Assembly: GCA_949152475.1 (NCBI GenBank)
Contig: OX424561.1
Span: 8,122,001-8,186,000, forward strand
Direction: 5' to 3'
From: Terebella lapidaria
Taxonomy: Eukaryota; Annelida; Polychaeta; Terebellida; Terebellidae
Length of the DNA stretch: 64,000 nt
Shown: piece after piece, positions 11,805-22,268 of the stretch
How positions within the stretch are numbered: position 1 is the first letter of the stretch
Layout of the letters: each line of letters opens with the position of its first letter
Notes under the pieces: generated by a model
What the model saw: only the letters and a program-made list of their open reading frames with translations
Told to the model about the DNA's origin: nothing
Databases searched by the model: none
Program-made: the position numbers and the translations under genes

Positions 11805-12380
11805 CTACACTGGTGATAATGCTGGTGTTGGCACTAGAAATGGAGACAATTGTTGGCTTAAGAAGTTCAATGCCCAAGCTGGATGAAGTGGTTGTTGGTT
11901 GATCTTGGATGGAGTAGAAGAATACGGATGGTGCCTGTGTAATGAACGAGGGGAGAAACGATGCTCTTTCTGTATCCTCTGTAGACGCTTTGGATGTATT
12001 GTTCCATTAAATGTCAGAGTGTTGTTGGAACGAACACGTTTGTTTGCCATCCATTTCTTGACCTGACTGACTGTAATCCCTCCATGTTTGACAATATTTT
12101 GGACTGCAGCATCACTGGGATAAGGATGGTCAAAATTGTCCATGTACCACATCTCCATCATTTCGACAGCTTTGGGGTTTAGGTATCGCTTAGTTGTTGC
12201 TTTCGTTGATGGAGACAATTTGGTCATATTGTCGGAGTCATATCCACTGTCTTGAGAATTGTTTGATGCTGGAGCACGAGCGGAGAAATGACTGTCCATA
12301 TTTGCAGCAAAAGTTTTAGCTTTTGTGTCATATTCCCAAGGTCTGAAGAATGGACAGGATATTGGGTTTGCTGTTGCCAT
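11805..12380 (-). CDS. TALE-class (SPILE-like) homeodomain protein, unit 8, full length, 191 aa (reference copy)
   Basis: A sequence-specific transcription factor of the nucleus, encoded by one exon. Residues 12-15 are FRPW, the tetrapeptide by which Drosophila Huckebein recruits Groucho. Residues 44-49 are DSGYDS, matching the beta-TrCP degron DSG-hydrophobic-x-S. The homeodomain runs from about 60 to 122 and has the three-residue TALE loop (H-P-Y-P at 85-88). Helix 3 reads GITVSQVKKW then M-A-N-K-R-V-R, close to PBX, but with Met where Phe49 is nearly universal; Asn51 (residue 113) is kept. A basic, Pro/Ser-rich tail follows to 191. The start at 12380 was chosen because it has a strong context (AACATGG) and is the first in-frame ATG after the TATA/initiator pair. 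The family call rests on the homeodomain; membership in the spiralian SPILE group is inference. Confidence 0.9.
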   Translation of the reverse strand: MATANPISCPFFRPWEYDTKAKTFAANMDSHFSARAPASNNSQDSGYDSDNMTKLSPSTKATTKRYLNPKAVEMMEMWYMDNFDHPYPSDAAVQNIVKHGGITVSQVKKWMANKRVRSNNTLTFNGTIHPKRLQRIQKEHRFSPRSLHRHHPYSSTPSKINQQPLHPAWALNFLSQQLSPFLVPTPALSPV

Positions 12381-12444
12381 GTTGCTGCTGAATATATTCA
12401 CAATTCTGGAGTGAAGGAATGTTTTTTCAAGGAAGTATGCTTGG

Positions 12445-12484
12445 CATATAACTGATGGAAACTGATATGCATTCCATTTATATA
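12445..12484 (-). promoter_or_regulatory. Core promoter of the unit 8 homeobox gene: TATA box, initiator, mini-uORF
   Basis: TATATAAA occupies 12477-12484 on the minus strand. Two TCAGTT words follow; in the second the A at 12453 lies 31 bp from the first T of the box, the standard TATA-to-initiator spacing. A six-codon uORF (ATG at 12447, stop ending at 12427) begins only 7 nt into the leader, so scanning ribosomes may skip it. The main ATG is 73 nt downstream. The arrangement is kept in all units except unit 5. Units 19 and 21 lose the uORF start. Confidence 0.75.
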
Positions 12485-12489
12485 CCAAT

Positions 12490-12606
12490 TGACAGTGACA
12501 TGAGCAGTTCTCAGTGTCATACATTTATATTGATGAACTTGATCCAGTCAATTGACAAGTGAGTGAATCGAATGATGACAAGTGCAATTACAGAGTGTCA
12601 ATGTCA
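12490..12606. promoter_or_regulatory. Cluster of seven TGACA/TGTCA cores upstream of the TATA box
   Basis: Cores lie at 12490, 12496, 12515, 12553, 12576, 12596 and 12602. By chance about 0.23 would be expected in 117 bp. TGACA(G) is the half-site bound by TALE proteins such as Meis and TGIF, so the array genes could be bound by their own products or relatives. The cluster recurs in the other units. Confidence 0.5.
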
Positions 12607-12612
12607 GTTGTT

Positions 12613-12782
12613 CTTTGAGTTTCAAATCAAGACTTTTACTCTCAAAGAAAGTACTTTGAAGTTTGATTGATCTCTGATGAAAGGCAGTTAACGGGATCAA
12701 AAGAAGAAATCAAAGATTAGCAAATTTTAGATGAAAGGTGATCTACATAATCAAAGTGAATAATGTTCCCTATTGCTTTGAA
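12613..12782. promoter_or_regulatory. Cluster of TCF/LEF-like sites, with a TGATTGAT composite site
   Basis: WWCAAAG words occur at 12654-12660, 12709-12715, 12750-12756 and 12776-12782, and the related YTCAAAG at 12613-12619 and 12641-12647. About 0.08 WWCAAAG matches would be expected by chance in this span. TGATTGAT at 12664-12671 matches the PBC/Hox composite TGATNNAT. Beta-catenin input through TCF is the suggested regulator. The two ATCAAAG sites are still present in the diverged flank of unit 21 (34851-34857 and 34892-34898). Confidence 0.5.
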
Positions 12783-13507
12783 AATAAACAACACAACTTT
12801 GCAGGATCAACGTGAATGACAAGTCAGATGACTTGATTTGCCTGCATAATACTTATGCTGAGAGCCATTAACATTAGTTTTGTCGTTTGTCAATGGCACT
12901 TTACCATGTAAATGTAATTTTGACACCTGCTCACATAGGTGTATAGGATGTTCAGATTCAACAAGAAAGAGCAAGTTATACACATTTTGCATTCAGTGTT
13001 AATGATGTTTCCAAGCAAACAAATAATGATATTGCAATTTCACCAAGACGCTCACCAATTGTAAGAAATAATGATTATGAATAATGAAAACTGTACTATA
13101 ACTAGTATTTACCAAGTAGTTGATGGATATTTTGTATTGTCAGATTTATATAGGGCATTGTTATTTGATGAGTGCATGTCAATGTCATGTAAAGAATCTA
13201 TAATGTATGTTTCACGATTTTGCTATCATTGAAATCATTTTTTTATGCCAACCGCAAATCTAAGATATAAATTGTTTGGAATAACACAAAACTCGACCAA
13301 CCATTTACAGCCAAAAAACTATAGCAGGGTCATCAGTTGCAGACAGTGTGTGAAATAAGTATGTTTCAGTTGTGCATTCAATGTAATGGGCAAACAGCTG
13401 AAGTGCAAAAATGCAACAAAAGGAAGAGGAACTAGATTTTGTGTATTTTATTTGAACATGAGCAAAATTGTTATAACATTAGTAACAATCATGAAAATAA
13501 CAAGTCA

Positions 13508-14083
13508 CTACACTGGTGATAATGCTGGTGTTGGCACTAGAAATGGAGACAATTGATGGCTTAAGAAGTTCAATGCCCAAGCTGGATGAAGTGGTTGTTG
13601 GTTGATCTTGGATGGAGTAGAAGAATACGGATGGTGCCTGTGTAATGAACGAGGGGAGAAACGATGCTCTTTCTGTATCCTCTGTAGACGCTTTGGATGT
13701 ATTGTTCCATTAAATGTCAGAGTGTTGTTGGAACGAACACGTTTGTTTGCCATCCATTTCTTGACCTGACTGACTGTAATCCCTCCATGTTTGACAATAT
13801 TTTGGACTGCAGCATCACTGGGATAAGGATGGTCAAAATTGTCCATGTACCACATCTCCATCATTTCGACAGCTTTGGGGTTTAGGTATCGCTTAGTTGT
13901 TGCTTTCGTTGATGGAGACAATTTGGTCATATTGTCGGAGTCATATCCACTGTCTTGAGAATTGTTTGATGCTGGAGCACGAGCGGAGAAATGACTGTCC
14001 ATATTTGCAGCAAAAGTTTTAGCTTTTGTGTCATATTCCCAAGGTCTGAAGAATGGACAGGATATTGGGTTTGCTGTTGCCAT
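13508..14083 (-). CDS. TALE-class (SPILE-like) homeodomain protein, unit 9, full length, 191 aa
   Basis: Intact copy; the only protein difference from unit 8 is Q176H in the tail, which it shares with units 2 to 4 and 10. Its flanking DNA is almost the same as that of unit 8. Confidence 0.88.
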   Translation of the reverse strand: MATANPISCPFFRPWEYDTKAKTFAANMDSHFSARAPASNNSQDSGYDSDNMTKLSPSTKATTKRYLNPKAVEMMEMWYMDNFDHPYPSDAAVQNIVKHGGITVSQVKKWMANKRVRSNNTLTFNGTIHPKRLQRIQKEHRFSPRSLHRHHPYSSTPSKINQQPLHPAWALNFLSHQLSPFLVPTPALSPV

Positions 14084-15210
14084 GTTGCTGCTGAATATAT
14101 TCACAATTCTGGAGTGAAGGAATGTTTTTTCAAGGAAGTATGCTTGGCATATAACTGATGGAAACTGATATGCATTCCATTTATATACCAATTGACAGTG
14201 ACATGAGCAGTTCTCAGTGTCATACATTTATATTGATGAACTTGATCCAGTCAATTGACAAGTGAGTGAATCGAATGATGACAAGTGCAATTACAGAGTG
14301 TCAATGTCAGTTGTTCTTTGAGTTTCAAATCAAGACTTTTACTCTCAAAGAAAGTACTTTGAAGTTTGATTGATCTCTGATGAAAGGCAGTTAACGGGAT
14401 CAAAAGAAGAAATCAAAGATTAGCAAATTTTAGATGAAAGGTGATCTACATAATCAAAGTGAATAATGTTCCCTATTGCTTTGAAAATAAACAACACAAC
14501 TTTGCAGGATCAACGTGAATGACAAGTCAGATGACTTGATTTGCCTGCATAATACTTATGCTGAGAGCCATTAACATTAGTTTTGTCGTTTGTCAATGGC
14601 ACTTTACCATGTAAATGTAATTTTGACACCTGCTCACATAGGTGTATAGGATGTTCAGATTCAACAAGAAAGAGCAAGTTATACACATTTTGCATTCAGT
14701 GTTAATGATGTTTCCAAGCAAACAAATAATGATATTGCAATTTCACCAAGACGCTCACCAATTGTAAGAAATAATGATTATGAATAATGAAAACTGTACT
14801 ATAACTAGTATTTACCAAGTAGTTGATGGATATTTTGTATTGTCAGATTTATATAGGGCATTGTTATTTGATGAGTGCATGTCAATGTCATGTAAAGAAT
14901 CTATAATGTATGTTTCACGATTTTGCTATCATTGAAATCATTTTTTTATGCCAACCGCAAATCTAAGATATAAATTGTTTGGAATAACACAAAACTCGAC
15001 CAACCATTTACAGCCAAAAAACTATAGCAGGGTCATCAGTTGCAGACAGTGTGTGAAATAAGTATGTTTCAGTTGTGCATTCAATGTAATGGGCAAACAG
15101 CTGAAGTGCAAAAATGCAACAAAAGGAAGAGGAACTAGATTTTGTGTATTTTATTTGAACATGAGCAAAATTGTTATAACATTAGTAACAATCATGAAAA
15201 TAACAGGTCA

Positions 15211-15786
15211 CTACACTGGTGATAATGCTGGTGTTGGCACTAGAAATGGAGACAATTGATGGCTTAAGAAGTTCAATGCCCAAGCTGGATGAAGTGGTTG
15301 ATGGTTGATCTTGGATGGAGTAGAAGAATACGGATGGTGCCTGTGTAATGAACGAGGGGAGAAACGATTCTCTTTCTGTATCCTCTGTAGACGCTTTGGA
15401 TGTATTGTTCCATTAAATGTCAGAGTGTTGTTGGAACGAACACGTTTGTTTGCCATCCATTTCTTGACCTGACTGACTGTAATCCCTCCATGTTTGACAA
15501 TATTTTGGACTGCAGCATCACTGGGATAAGGATGGTCAAAATTGTCCATGTACCACATTTCCATCATTTCGACAGCTTTGGGGTTTAGGTATCGCTTAGT
15601 TGTTGCTTTCGTTGATGGAGACAATTTGGTCATATTGTCAGAGTCATATCCACTGTCTTGAGAATTGTTTGATGCTGGAGCACGAGCGGAGAAATGACTG
15701 TCCATATTTGCTGTAAAAGTTTTAGCTTTTGTATCATATTCCCAAGGTCTGAAGAATGGACAGGATATTGGGTTTGCTGTTGCCAT
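15211..15786 (-). CDS. TALE-class (SPILE-like) homeodomain protein, unit 10, full length, 191 aa
   Basis: Intact copy and the last full-length one on the right. It has A25T, H140N, Q162H and Q176H. A25T and H140N are also the state of the truncated right-hand copies, and the 5' flank has their 'gctctcaaagagagtac' form, so this unit shows the first traces of the right-hand sequence class. Confidence 0.87.
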   Translation of the reverse strand: MATANPISCPFFRPWEYDTKAKTFTANMDSHFSARAPASNNSQDSGYDSDNMTKLSPSTKATTKRYLNPKAVEMMEMWYMDNFDHPYPSDAAVQNIVKHGGITVSQVKKWMANKRVRSNNTLTFNGTIHPKRLQRIQKENRFSPRSLHRHHPYSSTPSKINHQPLHPAWALNFLSHQLSPFLVPTPALSPV

Positions 15787-16894
15787 GTTGCTGCTGAATA
15801 TATTCACAATTCTGGAGTGAAGGAATGTTTTTTCAAGGAAGTATGCTTGGCATATAACTGATGGAAACTGATATGCATTCCATTTATATACCAATTGAAA
15901 GTGACATGAGCAGTTCTCAATGTCATACATTTATATCGATGAACTTCATCCAGTCAATTGACAAGTGAGTGAATCGAATGATGACAAGTGCAATTACAGA
16001 GTGTCAATGTCAGTTGTTCTTTGAGTTTCAAATCAAGACTTTTGCTCTCAAAGAGAGTACTTTGAAGTTTGATTGATCTCTGATGAAAGGCAGTTAATGG
16101 GATCAAAAGAAGAAATCAAAGATTAACAAATTTTAGATGAGAGGTGATCTACATAATCAAAGTGAATAATGTTCTCTATTGCTTTGAAAATAAACAGCAC
16201 AACTTTGCAGGATCAACGTGAATGACAAGTCAGATGACTTGATTTTCCTGCATAATACTTATTCTGAGGGCCATTAACATTAGTGTTGTCGTTTGTCAAT
16301 GGCACTTTACCATGTAAATGTAATATTGACACCTGCTCACATAGGTGTATAGGATGTTCAGATTCAACAAGAAAGAGCAAGTTATACACATTTTGCATTC
16401 AGTGTTAATGATGTTTCCAAGCACACAAATAACGACATTGCAATTTCACCAAGACGCTCACCAATTGTAAGAAATAATGATTATGAATAATGAAAATTGT
16501 ACTATAACTAGTATTTACCAAGTAGTTGATGGATATTTTGTATTGTCAGATTTATACAGGGCAATTTTATTTGATGAGTGCATGTCAATGTCATGTAAAG
16601 AATCTATAATGTATGTTTCAAGATTTTGCTATCATTGAAATCGTTTTTTTATGCCAACCGCAAATCTAAGATATAAATTGTTTGGATTAAAACAAAACTC
16701 GACCAACAATTTACAGCCAAAAAACTATAGCAGGGTCATCAGTTGCAGACAGTGTGTGAAAAAAGTATGTTTCAGTTGTACATTCAATGTAATGGGCAAA
16801 CAGCTGAAATGCAACAATGCAACAAAAGGGAGAGGAACTAGATTTTGTGTATTTTATTTGAACATGAGCAAAATTGTTATAACATTAGTAACAA

Positions 16895-17479
16895 TCATGA
16901 AAAATAACAGGTCACTACACTGGTGATAATGCTGGTGTTGGCACTAGAAATGGAGACAATTGTTGATTTAAGAAGTCCAATGCCCAAGCTGGATAAAGTG
17001 GTTGTTGGTTGAGTAGAAGAATACGGATGGTGTCTGTGTGATGAACGAGGGGAGAAACGATGCTCTTTCTGTATCCTCTGTAGACGCTTTGGATGTATTG
17101 TTCCATTAAATGTCAAAGTGTTGTTGGAACGAACACGTTTGTTTGCCATCCATTTCTTGACCTGACTGACTGTAGTCCCTCTGTGTTTGACAATATTTTG
17201 GACTGCAGCATCACTGGGATAAGGATGGTCAAAATTGTCCATGTACCACATCTCCATCATTTCGACAGCTTTGGGGTTTAGGTATCGCTTAGTTGTTGCT
17301 TTCGTTGATGGAGACAATTTGGTCATATTGTCGGAGTCATATCCACTGTCTTGAGAATTGTTTGATGCTGGAGCACGAGCGGAGAAATGACTGTCCATAT
17401 TTGCAGTAAAAGTTTTAGCTTTTGTATCATATTCCCAAGGTCTGAAGAATGGACAGGATATTGGATTTGCTGTTGCCAT
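16895..17479 (-). CDS. TALE homeodomain protein, unit 11, altered C-terminus (194 aa)
   Basis: An 11-bp deletion near 17010 shifts the frame after about residue 155 and gives an unrelated tail of about 40 residues that runs past the usual stop to 16895. The homeodomain is complete (the 4-bp deletion of later units is absent) but has G100R and I102T, plus L147S after it. A25T and the flanks belong to the right-hand class. This unit looks like a recombinant between the two classes. Confidence 0.72.
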   Translation of the reverse strand: MATANPISCPFFRPWEYDTKAKTFTANMDSHFSARAPASNNSQDSGYDSDNMTKLSPSTKATTKRYLNPKAVEMMEMWYMDNFDHPYPSDAAVQNIVKHRGTTVSQVKKWMANKRVRSNNTLTFNGTIHPKRLQRIQKEHRFSPRSSHRHHPYSSTQPTTTLSSLGIGLLKSTIVSISSANTSIITSVVTCYFS

Positions 17480-18817
17480 GTTGCTGCTGAATATATTCAC
17501 AATTCTGGAGTGAAGGAATGTTTTTTCAAGGAAGTATGCTTGGCATATAACTGATGGAAACTTATATGCATTCCATTTATATACCAATTGACAGTGACAT
17601 GAGCAGTTCTCAGTTTCATACATTTATATTTACGAACTTCATCCAGTCAATTGACAAGTGAGTGAATCGAATGATGACAAGTGCAATTACAGAGTGTCAA
17701 TGTCAGTTGTTCTTTGAGTTTCAAATCAAGACTTTTGCTCTCAAAGAGAGTACTTTGAAGTTTGATTGATCTCTGATGAAAGGCAGTTAATGGGATCAAA
17801 AGAAGAAATCAAAGATTAGCAAATTTTAGATGAAAGGTGATCTACATAATCAAAGTGAATAATGTTCTCTATTGCTTTGAAAATAAACAACACAACTTTG
17901 CAGGATCAACGTGAATGACAAGTCAGATGACTTGATTTTCCTGCATAATACTTATGCTGAGAGCCATTAACATTAGTTTTGTCGTTTGTCATTGGCACTT
18001 TAGCATGTAAATGTAATATTGACACCTGCTCACATAGGTGTATAGGATGTTCAGATTCAACAAGAAAGAGCAAGTTATACACATTTTGCATTCAGTGTTA
18101 ATGATGTTTCCAAGCACACAAATAACGACATTGCAATTTCACCAAGACGCTCACCAATTGTAAGAAATAATGATTATGAATAATGAAAACTGTACTATAA
18201 CTAGTATTTACCAAGTAGTTGATGGATATTTTGTACTGTCAGATTTATATAGGGCATTGTTATTTGATGAGTGCATGTCAATGTCATGTAAAGAATCTAT
18301 AATGTATGTTTCAAGATTTTGCTATCATTGAAATCGTTTTTTTTTATGCCAACTGCAAATCTAAGATATAAATTGCTTGGATTAAAACAAAACTCGACCA
18401 ACCATTTACAGCCAAAAAACTATAGCAGGGTCATCAGTTGCAGACAGTGTGTGAAATAAGTATGTTTCAGTTGTGCAATCAATGTAATGGGCAAACAGCT
18501 GAAATGCAACAATGCAACAAAAGGGAGAGGAACTAGATTTTGTGTATTTTATTTGAACATGAGCAAAATTGTTATAACATTAGTAACAATCATGAAAATA
18601 ACAGGTCACTACACTGGTGATAATGCTGGTGTTGGCACTAGAAATGGAGACAATTGTTGATTTAAGAAGTCCAATGCCCAAGCTGGATAAAGTGGTTGTT
18701 GGTTGATCTTGGATGGAGTAGAAGAATACGGATGGTGTCTGTGTGATGAACGAGGGGAGAAACGATTCTCTTTCTGTATCCTCTGTAGACGCTTTGGATG
18801 TATTGTTCCATTAAATG

Positions 18818-19180
18818 TCAGAGTGTTGTTGGAACACGTTTGTTTGCCATCCATTTCTTGACCTGACTGACTGTAATCCCTCCATGTTTGACAATATTTT
18901 GGACTGCAGCATCACTGGGATAAGGATGGTCAAAATTGTCCATGTACCACATGTCCATCATTTCGACAGCTTTGGGGTTTAGGTATCGCTTAGTTGTTGC
19001 TTTCGTTGATGGAGACAATTTGGTCATATTGTCAGAGTCATATCCACTGTCTTGAGAATTGTTTGATGCTGGAGCACGAGCGGAGAAATGACTGTCCATA
19101 TTTGCAGTAAAAGTTTTAGCTTTTGTATCATATTCCCAAGGTCTGAAGAATGGACAGGATATTGGGTTTGCTGTTGCCAT
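18818..19180 (-). CDS. TALE homeobox copy, unit 12, truncated at the end of homeodomain helix 3 (120 aa)
   Basis: A 4-bp deletion (loss of one 'gaac' from 'gaacgaac', near 18835) changes the residues after K-R-V from R-S-N-N to P-T-T-L and stop. Asn51 and Arg53 of the homeodomain remain, but basic residue 55, the end of helix 3 and the whole tail are lost, and a Pro enters the helix. FRPW and DSGYDS are intact, as is the promoter. It carries E76D in helix 1. It could encode a weak or non-binding Groucho-recruiting protein, or be non-functional. Confidence 0.75.
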   Translation of the reverse strand: MATANPISCPFFRPWEYDTKAKTFTANMDSHFSARAPASNNSQDSGYDSDNMTKLSPSTKATTKRYLNPKAVEMMDMWYMDNFDHPYPSDAAVQNIVKHGGITVSQVKKWMANKRVPTTL

Positions 19181-20543
19181 GTTGCTGCTGAATATATTCA
19201 CAATTCTGGAGTGAAGGAATGGTTTTTCAAGGCAGTATGCTTGGCATATAACTGATGGAAACTGATATGCATTCCATTTATATACCAATTGACAGTGACA
19301 TGAGCAGTTCTCAGTGTCATACATTTATATCGATGAACTTGTCATACATTTATATCGATAAACTTCATCCAGTCAATTGACAAGTGAGTGAACCGAATGA
19401 TGACAAGTGCAATTACAGAGTGTCAATGTCAGTTGTTCTTTGAGTTTCAAATCAAGACTTTTGCTCTCAAAGAGAGTACTTTGAAGTTTGATTGATCTCT
19501 GATGAAAGGCAGTTAATGGAATCAAAAGAAGAAATCAAAGATTAAAAATTTTTAGATGAAAGGTGATCTACATAATCAAAGTGAATAATGTTCTCTATTG
19601 CTTTGAAAAAAAACAACACAACTTTGCAGGATCAACGTGAATGACAAGTCAGATGACTTGATTTTCCTGCATAATACTTATGCTGAGAGCCATTAACATT
19701 AGTTTTGTCGTTTGTCAATGGCACTTTACCATGTAAATGTAATATTGACACCAGCTCACATAGGTGTATAGGATGTTCAGATTCAACAAGAAAGAGCAAG
19801 TTATACACATTTTGCATTCAGTGTTAATGATGTTTCAAAGCACACAAATAACGACATTGCAATTTCACCAAGACGCTCACCAATTGTAAGAAATAATGAT
19901 TATGAATAATGAAAACTGTACTATAACTAGTATTTACCAAGTAGTTGATGGATATTTTGTACTGTCTGATTTATATAGGGCATTGTTATTTGATGAGTGC
20001 ATGTCAATGTCATGTAAAGAATCTATAATGTATGTTTCAAGATTTTGCTATCATTGAAATCGTTTTTTTTTATGCCAACTGCAAATCTAAGATATAAATT
20101 GCTTGGATTAAAACAAAACTCGACCAACCATTTACAGCCAAAAAACTATAGCAGGGTCATCAGTTGCAGACAGTGTGTGAAATAAGTATGTTTCAGTTGT
20201 GCAATCAATGTAATGGGCAAACAGCTCAAATGCAACAATGCAACAAAAGGGAGAGGAACTAGATTTTGTGTATTTTATTTGAACATGAGCAAAATTGTTA
20301 TAACATTAGTAACAGTCATGAAAATAACAGGTCACTACACTGGTGATAATGCTGGTGTTGGCACTAGAAATGGAGACAATTGTTGATTTAAGAAGTCCAA
20401 TGCCCAAGCTGGATAAAGTGGTTGTTGGTTGATCTTGGATGGAGTAGAAGAATACGGATGGTGTCTGTGTGATGAACGAGGGGAGAAACGATTCTCTTTC
20501 TGTATCCTCTGTAGACGCTTTGGATGTATTGTTCCATTAAATG

Positions 20544-20906
20544 TCAGAGTGTTGTTGGAACACGTTTGTTTGCCATCCATTTCTTGACCTGACTGACTGT
20601 AATCCCTCTGTGTTTGACAATATTTTGGACTACAGCATCACTGGGATAAGGATGGTCAAAATTGTCCATGTACCACATCTCCATCATTTCGACAGCTTTG
20701 GGGTTTAGGTATCGCTTAGTTGTTGCTTTCATTGATGGAGACAATTTGGTCATATTGTCGGAGTCATATCCACTGTCTTGAGAATTGTTTGACGCTGGAG
20801 CACGAGCGGAGAAATGACTGTCCATATTTGCAGTAAAAGTTTTAGCTTTTGTATCATATTCCCAAGGTCTGAAGAATGGACAGGATATTGGGTTTGCTGT
20901 TGCCAT
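20544..20906 (-). CDS. TALE homeobox copy, unit 13, truncated (120 aa)
   Basis: It has the same 4-bp deletion as unit 12. Protein differences from unit 8 before the break include A25T, T59M, A92V and G100R; the last three mark the main truncated subclass. The region upstream of the TATA box has the 25-bp duplication. Confidence 0.75.
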   Translation of the reverse strand: MATANPISCPFFRPWEYDTKAKTFTANMDSHFSARAPASNNSQDSGYDSDNMTKLSPSMKATTKRYLNPKAVEMMEMWYMDNFDHPYPSDAVVQNIVKHRGITVSQVKKWMANKRVPTTL

Positions 20907-22268
20907 GTTGCTGCTGTATATATTCACAATTCTGGAGTGAAGGAATGTTTTTTCAAGGAAGTATGCTTGGCATATAACTGATGGAAACTGATATGCATTC
21001 CATTTATATACCAATTGACAGTGACATGAGCAGTCCTCAGTGTCATACATTAATATCGATGAACTTGTCATACATTTATATCGATGAACTTCATCCAGTC
21101 AATTGACAAGTGAGTGAATCGAATGATGACAAGTGCAATTACAGAGTGTCAATGTCAGTTGTTTTTTGAGTTTCAAATCAAGACTTTTGCTCTCAAAGAG
21201 AGTACTTTGAAGTTTGATTGATCTCTGGTGAAAGGCAGTTAATGGGATCAAAAGAAGAAATCAAAGATTAACAAATTTTAGATGAAAGGTGATCTACATA
21301 ATCAAAGTGAATAATGTTCTCTATTGCTTTGAAAATAAACAACACAACTTTGCAGGATCAACGTGAATGACAAGTCAGATGACTTGATTTTCCTGCATAA
21401 TACTTATTCTGAGGGCCATTAACATTAGTGTTGTCGTTTGTCAATGGCACTTTACCATGTAAATGTAATATTGACACCTGCTCACATAGGTGTATAGGAT
21501 GTTCAGATTCAACAAGAAAGAGCAAGTTATACACATTTTGCATTCAGTGTTAATGATGTTTCCAAGCACACAAATAACGACATTGCAATTTCACCAAGAC
21601 GCTCACCAATTGTAAGAAATAATGATTATGAATAATGAAAACTGTACTATAACTAGTATTTACCAAGTAGTTGATGGATATTTTGTACTGTCTGATTTAT
21701 ATAGGGCATTGTTATTTGATGAGTGCATGTTAATGTCATGTAAAGAATCTATAATGTATGTTTCAAGATTTTGCTATCATTGAAATCGTTTTTTTTATGC
21801 CAACTGCAAATCTAAGATATAAATTGCTTGGATTAAAACAAAACTCGACCAACCATTTACAGCCAAAAAACTATAGCAGGGTCATCAGTTGCAGACAGTG
21901 TGTGAAATAAGTATGTTTCAGTTGTGCAATCAATGTAATGGGCAAACAGCTCAAATGCAACAATGCAACAAAAGGGAGAGGAACTAGATTTTGTGTATTT
22001 TATTTGAACATGAGCAAAATTGTTATAACATTAGTAACAATCATGAAAATAACAGGTCACTACACTGGTGATAATGCTGGTGTTGGCACTAGAAATGGAG
22101 ACAATTGTTGATTTAAGAAGTCCAATGCCCAAGCTGGATAAAGTGGTTGTTGGTTGATCTTGGATGGAGTAGAAGAATACGGATGGTGTCTGTGTGATGA
22201 ACGAGGGGAGAAACGATTCTCTTTCTGTATCCTCTGTAGACGCTTTGGATGTATTGTTCCATTAAATG

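Noticed and set aside
11683-11886. Plus-strand ORF of about 67 codons over the 3' end of the homeobox gene
   Set aside because: It overlaps the tail and 3' UTR of the minus-strand gene, is lost by small changes in several units, and shows no domain.
11994-12182. Plus-strand ORF of 62 codons repeated in many units
   Set aside because: It lies antisense to the homeodomain-coding sequence and is open only because that frame is conserved. It has no start context or domain.
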